This document shows, piece by piece, positions 61,131 to 64,000 of a stretch of 64,000 nucleotides of DNA (the first letter of the stretch is position 1; each line of letters opens with the position of its first letter). The notes under the pieces are model-generated. The model did not search any database. It worked only from the letters and a program-made list of their open reading frames with translations, and was not told the DNA's origin. Source of the DNA: DATDPM01 sp963841995 (GTDB lineage: Bacteria; Pseudomonadota; Alphaproteobacteria; DATDPM01); assembly GCA_963841995.1 (NCBI GenBank), contig CAWJEX010000019.1, forward strand, positions 124,001-188,000, given 5' to 3'. The translations under genes and the position numbers were made by a program.

Positions 61131-61811
61131 CGCGACACGGACATCTCACCGCCTTAACGCTGCGTTCAGATCGCGTAGCATCTGCGCTTTTTTGGTGCGT
61201 CTCTCGCAGTTCCGTTATTCCCGCTGCCGTGGTCCGTTGGATGACCGCCGTTTAAGGTCCGTTTTGTCAAAAGCAGTCGATCAACCGCGGCCCTCAGAAA
61301 GTTTGTTCTTCCGCCAACAACCAACTCGCTTTGTGAAATTGCGGGGTGTTGCGGCCGGGTCTACCCACGCGGAATTGCTGCTTCCGGGCGGGCGGTGGTA
61401 TCCAGGATTTCGACGCGGGACAAAATCGCGTCGTAACTGATTAAAAAACTTCTGCCCAGAAAGAGATCTGGTGCCCAGGGGCGGGATCATTCAAGCTATA
61501 AAAATCAATGACTTACAAAAAAGTGGGACACTGAATCTTCCCGTGGCGTTTTTAGGCTTTCCGGGGAAAGTGTCCCACTGGAAAAACCATTCCCCAGAGC
61601 TCGGATGCTCCCCAGATTCACTGCTTCGCACCACAGCCGGATCGTCGATCAATGCGATCAATTTCCTATCATTTGAAAAGGTTCCGATTTCTTCTCGTGA
61701 GTTTGGTCGGCCTATCGCCCGTTATTGCTGTTGTTCAATCAGACAAGCCGATGATAAAGCAGTCGTTGCTAACTCACCGTCGCCTTCTTTAATTTCCGGG
61801 GGACTTGCTCG
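61131..61811. other. Intergenic region after macB, containing repeat copy D
   Basis: About 680 bp. The middle 194 bp are repeat copy D. The rest shows no gene; the last 100 bp lead into the SnoaL-like gene. Confidence 0.55.
61387..61580 (+). repeat. Dispersed repeat, copy D (fullest copy)
   Basis: In order: CGGGCGGTGGTATCCAGGAT, TTCGACGCGGGACAAAATCG, CGTCGTAACTGATTAAAAAA, TGGTGCCCAGGGGCGGGAT (61469-61487), TTCAAGCTATAAAAATCAAT, GACTTACAAAAAAGTGGGAC ACTG, and a right part GGCTTTCCGGGGAAAGTGTC CCAC. GTGGGACACT and AGTGTCCCAC form an inverted repeat about 37 bp apart. Copies A, B, C and E are parts of this unit in the same orientation. Confidence 0.8.
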
Positions 61812-62241
61812 ATGACCGATCCTGACGCGAACGCGGCGTTGATCCGCCAGTTCTACGATGAGACATTCAACCGGGGGAACGTCGAGTTCGCCGAACGCGT
61901 CCACGGTCCCGGCTGCCGCTACCACGACATCACCGTGCCCGGCGCCCCCATCGATCATGCGACCTACATGGCCCGCAACGCCGGCTTCGCGGCCGCGTTC
62001 CCGGACCGCCGAGTTGATATCGAAGACCTGATTGCCAGGGGCGACCGCGTCGTCGCGCGTGCAGTCTTACACGCCACCCATCCTGGTCCTCTCGGCAACA
62101 TTGCCCCGACTGGCAGGTAAGGTGCGGCTCGCCTCCACGATCATCTATCGCTTCGATCAAGCTCGCGTCGTCGAAGAGTGGGAGATCTTCGACAAACTCG
62201 GCATGTACCAACAGCTCGGGGTCACGCCACCATCTGCTTGA
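61812..62241 (+). pseudogene. SnoaL-like polyketide cyclase family protein, frameshifted
   Basis: The first frame gives NAALIRQFYDETFNRGNVEF, HDITVPGAPIDHATYMARNA, FPDRRVDIEDLIARGDRVVA and ends GPLGNIAPTGR. The family's last part (KVRLASTIIYRFDQARVVEE, WEIFDKLGMYQQLGV) follows in the next frame; removing one T near 62118 joins them. Fused length is about 142 aa, normal for SnoaL/NTF2-fold proteins, which bind small hydrophobic ligands. Function here unknown. Confidence 0.8.
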
Positions 62242-62602
62242 TCCGGAACCAGCGCTCTTGGCGGAAACGACGCGCGGTGTGGCGTTGCCTGCCACCGTGG
62301 CAGCAAGCCGACCAGACCGTGAGGATGATTCAAAAAACTTGACAATGCAGAGTGGAACAGAACAAGAATTGATTCAAAATTATCCCATAAAAACAATTCA
62401 TTCTTTTTTTCATCGCACACGCCGATTACCCAAGTCAGCACCAAGGCTGGCACGCGGCGCTGCAGCGAGCCAATGCTCTCAAATGCTTTGCAGAGATACA
62501 AGGACTCAAACCTCGGACCCGTTAGAGAACAGCTTCCCTCGTCAAGGCCCCGTTCGAAATCGAATCTCCATTCAACTCGGATCGATTTGACCGATTACGT
62601 CT
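62242..62602. other. Gene-free stretch between SnoaL and the membrane protein
   Basis: About 360 bp, AT-richer in its middle. Nothing recognisable. Confidence 0.45.
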
Positions 62603-63658
62603 TCAAAGTTTGCCGATTTCTCGCTTGGCAAGCCAGACGCCGGGGATCATGGGAAGCCAGAAGGTGAATCCTCGGAGCAGAAGAGTCGCTGCGAAGGCAG
62701 CCTCGATCGGCACGCCAAGCAAGCTAAGCATTCCAACCGAAGCAGCCTCGAACGTTCCAAGACCAAGAGGAATTGGCGCAACCGTCGCTGTCATCGACGC
62801 GATAATGAAGCTGACCACGATGATCCAAAAGTCAACTGCCAAACCAATGGCGCGAAATGCAACCCAGAGAGTCGTCGCATCGAGAAGGAAAATTCCCAAT
62901 TGAAGCAAGATTGCTTGAACGAGCAAACTCGTATCGCGGAGAAGGTCGGTGGGCGCTTTCGCAAGAGCGTTTAACAGCGTCGCCACACCGGGCAGCTTAC
63001 GCAACCATGCGATTGGCACGTGATCGACCCGATTTTTCAAGAAGAGAACCGCCACCGGGATCATCACGACGACGGATGCGAAGATGCTGACCGCGGTAAC
63101 GGGCGCAAGATCTGCCCGGTCGTGCAGCCAGAGTATTCCTGCGCTGCCAAGCACGGCGATCAAATAGGCGGCATCGTATGAGACCAGCCCAACCAACATC
63201 GCGGCCATTGCCAGGTGCAGGCGGACATGCCGGCGCGTGAGGCCTCTGACGACCAGCAGCGTTCCGCTGGCACCGCCGCTCGGGATCGCCTGATCCACAA
63301 ATAGTTTCGCCACGCCAAGCGGAAAAAGAGACCGGAGCGACTGCGGGTGCCCGGCGCGCCGCAACGCTTGGCGCCAAACCGTTGCGGCGCAAACATAGGT
63401 TAGTATTTGCGTAGCGCACGCAACGAATATCCACTCTGGACGCGATCCGCGCGCGAGCTCGATGAATCGTTCGATCGAGCTGAAGTGCAGAACGATGACG
63501 ATGAGCGCCGACAGAGTGATAAGACCGAGAGCCCAGGGCAAGACTCGCCGGCGACCGAGCCCCCAGTCAGCGAGAAGATGCTCTTGTCCGTCATCGGGCC
63601 GTGATTCGACCTCGATTGGTGATCGGGCGGGCTCGTGGTGAGCTGGCAGACGCTTCAT
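62603..63658 (-). CDS. Lysylphosphatidylglycerol synthase transmembrane region (AglD-like) family protein
   Basis: 351 aa from ATG 63658. A polar N terminus (~35 residues) is followed by seven to eight helices. The family pattern is SIERFIELARGSRPEWIFVA, then QAIPSGGASGTLLVVRGLTR (the conserved PSG region), and APIPLGLGTFEAASVGMLSL near the end. This is the flippase-like half of MprF, present here without the aminoacyl-transferase domain. Stand-alone members are UPF0104 proteins of unknown function, thought to move lipids. Confidence 0.88.
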   Translation of the reverse strand: MKRLPAHHEPARSPIEVESRPDDGQEHLLADWGLGRRRVLPWALGLITLSALIVIVLHFSSIERFIELARGSRPEWIFVACATQILTYVCAATVWRQALRRAGHPQSLRSLFPLGVAKLFVDQAIPSGGASGTLLVVRGLTRRHVRLHLAMAAMLVGLVSYDAAYLIAVLGSAGILWLHDRADLAPVTAVSIFASVVVMIPVAVLFLKNRVDHVPIAWLRKLPGVATLLNALAKAPTDLLRDTSLLVQAILLQLGIFLLDATTLWVAFRAIGLAVDFWIIVVSFIIASMTATVAPIPLGLGTFEAASVGMLSLLGVPIEAAFAATLLLRGFTFWLPMIPGVWLAKREIGKL

Positions 63659-64000
63659 GGCCACCGTTCAGCGGACATAATTAATTACGGCATCACCAAA
63701 AAAAGCAAAGAGTACGACAAGCACACGCCAACAATTCGCGCACTCCCAAAGTCTGCCGCCGGTCCTCATTCTTACCCTCTCAAGGATATTGAGGCGACAA
63801 GTGCTATCCTGGCGGCCAGTTCAATGCCGACCATGAAGCGGTTGCCGCGAACCCGCGCACCTCACGCTCTCGACGATTTGTGCCCCGCGGGATCCGCTGG
63901 GGACCCCAACCTTCGTAGCGAAGACAGTACGAAATACTGTTTCCGGGCGGGTGATGGTATCCGGGATTTCGAGGTGGGACAAAATCACGGCATAACCGAT
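63659..64000. other. Intergenic region at the window's right end
   Basis: About 340 bp with no gene; its last 56 bp are the start of repeat copy E, cut by the window end. Confidence 0.5.
63945..64000 (+). repeat. Dispersed repeat, copy E (cut by window end)
   Basis: GGTGATGGTATCCGGGATTT, CGAGGTGGGACAAAATCACG and GCATAACCGAT match the beginning of copies C and D in order and orientation. The tRNA-like motif would follow outside the window. Confidence 0.7.

Overview
The window looks like a 64 kb stretch of chromosome from a GC-rich alphaproteobacterium, probably of the Hyphomicrobiales (Rhizobiales) type. Supporting signs are the Sua5, CysQ and SpeD-SpeE genes, ribosomal protein S21, LPS and lipid-A-type envelope genes, PAS_5 proteins, and dispersed CTAG-ended elements of the kind common in that order. 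No plasmid, phage structural, integrase or CRISPR genes were seen.

Layout. 1-3.6 kb: a broken cytochrome P450 followed by a PaaK-type adenylate-forming ligase and a coupled acyltransferase-like protein. 3.6-9.5 kb: glutathione transferase, tRNA-Val(CAC) with its own promoter, three small exported proteins (two sharing a C-terminal HGCSPxTTPC motif), a retropepsin-like protease and a PAS hybrid histidine kinase. 9.5-18.8 kb: a frameshifted DUF4304 gene, the AmmeMemoRadiSam genes (radical SAM enzyme divergent from a Memo-AMMECR1 fusion), cysQ-sua5-FAD oxidase, speD-speE and a DUF4202 gene. 18.8-23.7 kb: an envelope glycosylation group (GT39, FkbM methyltransferase, DPM1-like GT2, LAB_N membrane protein, methyltransferase) and HdeD. 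23.7-30.7 kb: envelope and small proteins, an exported YqgE, and a gene split by an IS5-family element. 30.7-39.4 kb: an RND efflux pair, truncated haemoglobin, dienelactone hydrolase and a fosmidomycin-resistance-type transporter. 39.4-43.9 kb: a 5'-truncated urea carboxylase-allophanate hydrolase fusion between two PAS_5 paralogues. 44.5-49.1 kb: two small genes coupled to rpsU, a GT9 glycosyltransferase and an MsbA-like exporter.

49.2-64 kb is accessory in character. It holds an FTR1 iron-uptake locus, DUF1059, glutaredoxin, a methyltransferase, a GNAT, TetR, MacA-MacB, SnoaL and an AglD-like membrane protein. Five copies or part-copies (A-E) of one dispersed repeat are spread through it, all in the same orientation. 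The three copies that contain the relevant part carry a motif identical to the last 17-19 nt of a tRNA-Phe gene.

Two themes run through the window. First, at least ten genes are broken by single-base indels (P450, DUF4304, GT39, DUF4410, a Cys-repeat protein, the Fsr-like transporter, PAS_5, MacB, SnoaL, transposase). This means either an error-prone assembly or real decay, and it should be settled before functions are assigned. Second, several repeat elements sit exactly at gene ends and supply stop codons. The repeat array, the truncated urea-amidolyase fusion, the exported YqgE and the HGCSPxTTPC peptides are the least explained items.
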